This document shows, piece after piece, positions 6,403-6,462 of a stretch of 6,462 nt of DNA. Origin of the DNA: Hyphomonadaceae bacterium (lineage in GTDB: Bacteria; Pseudomonadota; Alphaproteobacteria; Caulobacterales; Hyphomonadaceae); the NCBI GenBank assembly GCA_030696545.1, contig JAUYSA010000238.1, positions 1 through 6,462 on the forward strand, read 5' to 3'. The position numbers and the translations under genes are program-made. The number at the start of each line of letters is the position of its first letter. Position 1 is the first letter of the stretch. The notes below the pieces were generated by a model, which was not told the origin of the DNA, did not search any database, and saw only the letters and a list, made by a program, of their open reading frames with translations.

Positions 6403-6462
6403 TCAGAACTTCCGGCGGCCGGAGATCGTTTCAAAGAACATCCGCCAGTCGCCCATCAGGCT
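6403..6462 (-). CDS. 3' end of a convergent gene, product unidentified (partial)
   Basis: Read on the minus strand from the window edge, an open frame of 19 codons ends in TGA at 6405-6403, giving SLMGDWRMFFETISGRRKF. Seventeen of the 19 sense codons end in G or C, as expected for coding DNA in this genome. The convergent arrangement with a stem-loop between the two stops is a normal gene boundary. The tail combines aromatic and basic residues, as found next to a membrane or at a C-terminal helix. The family is not recognisable from so little sequence. The rest of the gene lies beyond the window. Confidence 0.55.
   Translation of the reverse strand, partial: SLMGDWRMFFETISGRRKF

Overview
The window looks like chromosomal DNA from a high-GC alphaproteobacterium, most likely of the Caulobacterales/Hyphomonadaceae type. 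This rests on GC-rich codons with mostly C or G in third position, a promoter resembling the Caulobacter housekeeping sigma consensus, a palindromic intergenic element of a style I recall from such genomes, and a large TonB-dependent receptor. The genus is inference.

Layout, left to right. Positions 1-110 hold a hairpin-rich repeat element with no gene. Positions 111-225 are a leader without a convincing coding region. Positions 226-801 (+) encode a MntP-type manganese exporter. Twelve bases later, 814-3255 (+) encode the ATP-dependent helicase HrpB; the two genes probably share a transcript. Positions 3256-3609 form a 354-base gene-free, AT-rich control region with a good promoter candidate, an inverted repeat, a head-to-tail 22-bp tandem repeat and a strong ribosome binding site. 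Positions 3610-6306 (+) encode an 898-residue TonB-dependent outer membrane receptor with signal peptide, TonB box, plug and barrel. A strong stem-loop terminator follows at about 6356-6391. The last 60 bases look like the 3' end of a convergent gene on the minus strand.

The genes do not form one pathway. MntP handles manganese homeostasis at the inner membrane, HrpB is a cytoplasmic RNA-helicase-family protein, and the receptor takes up an unknown ligand across the outer membrane as its own transcription unit. No mobile element, CRISPR array, tRNA or rRNA was seen, and nothing here amounts to a clear new biological system. The parts most worth a second look are the control region of the receptor gene (especially the repeats at 3501-3544) and the palindromic element at the left edge.
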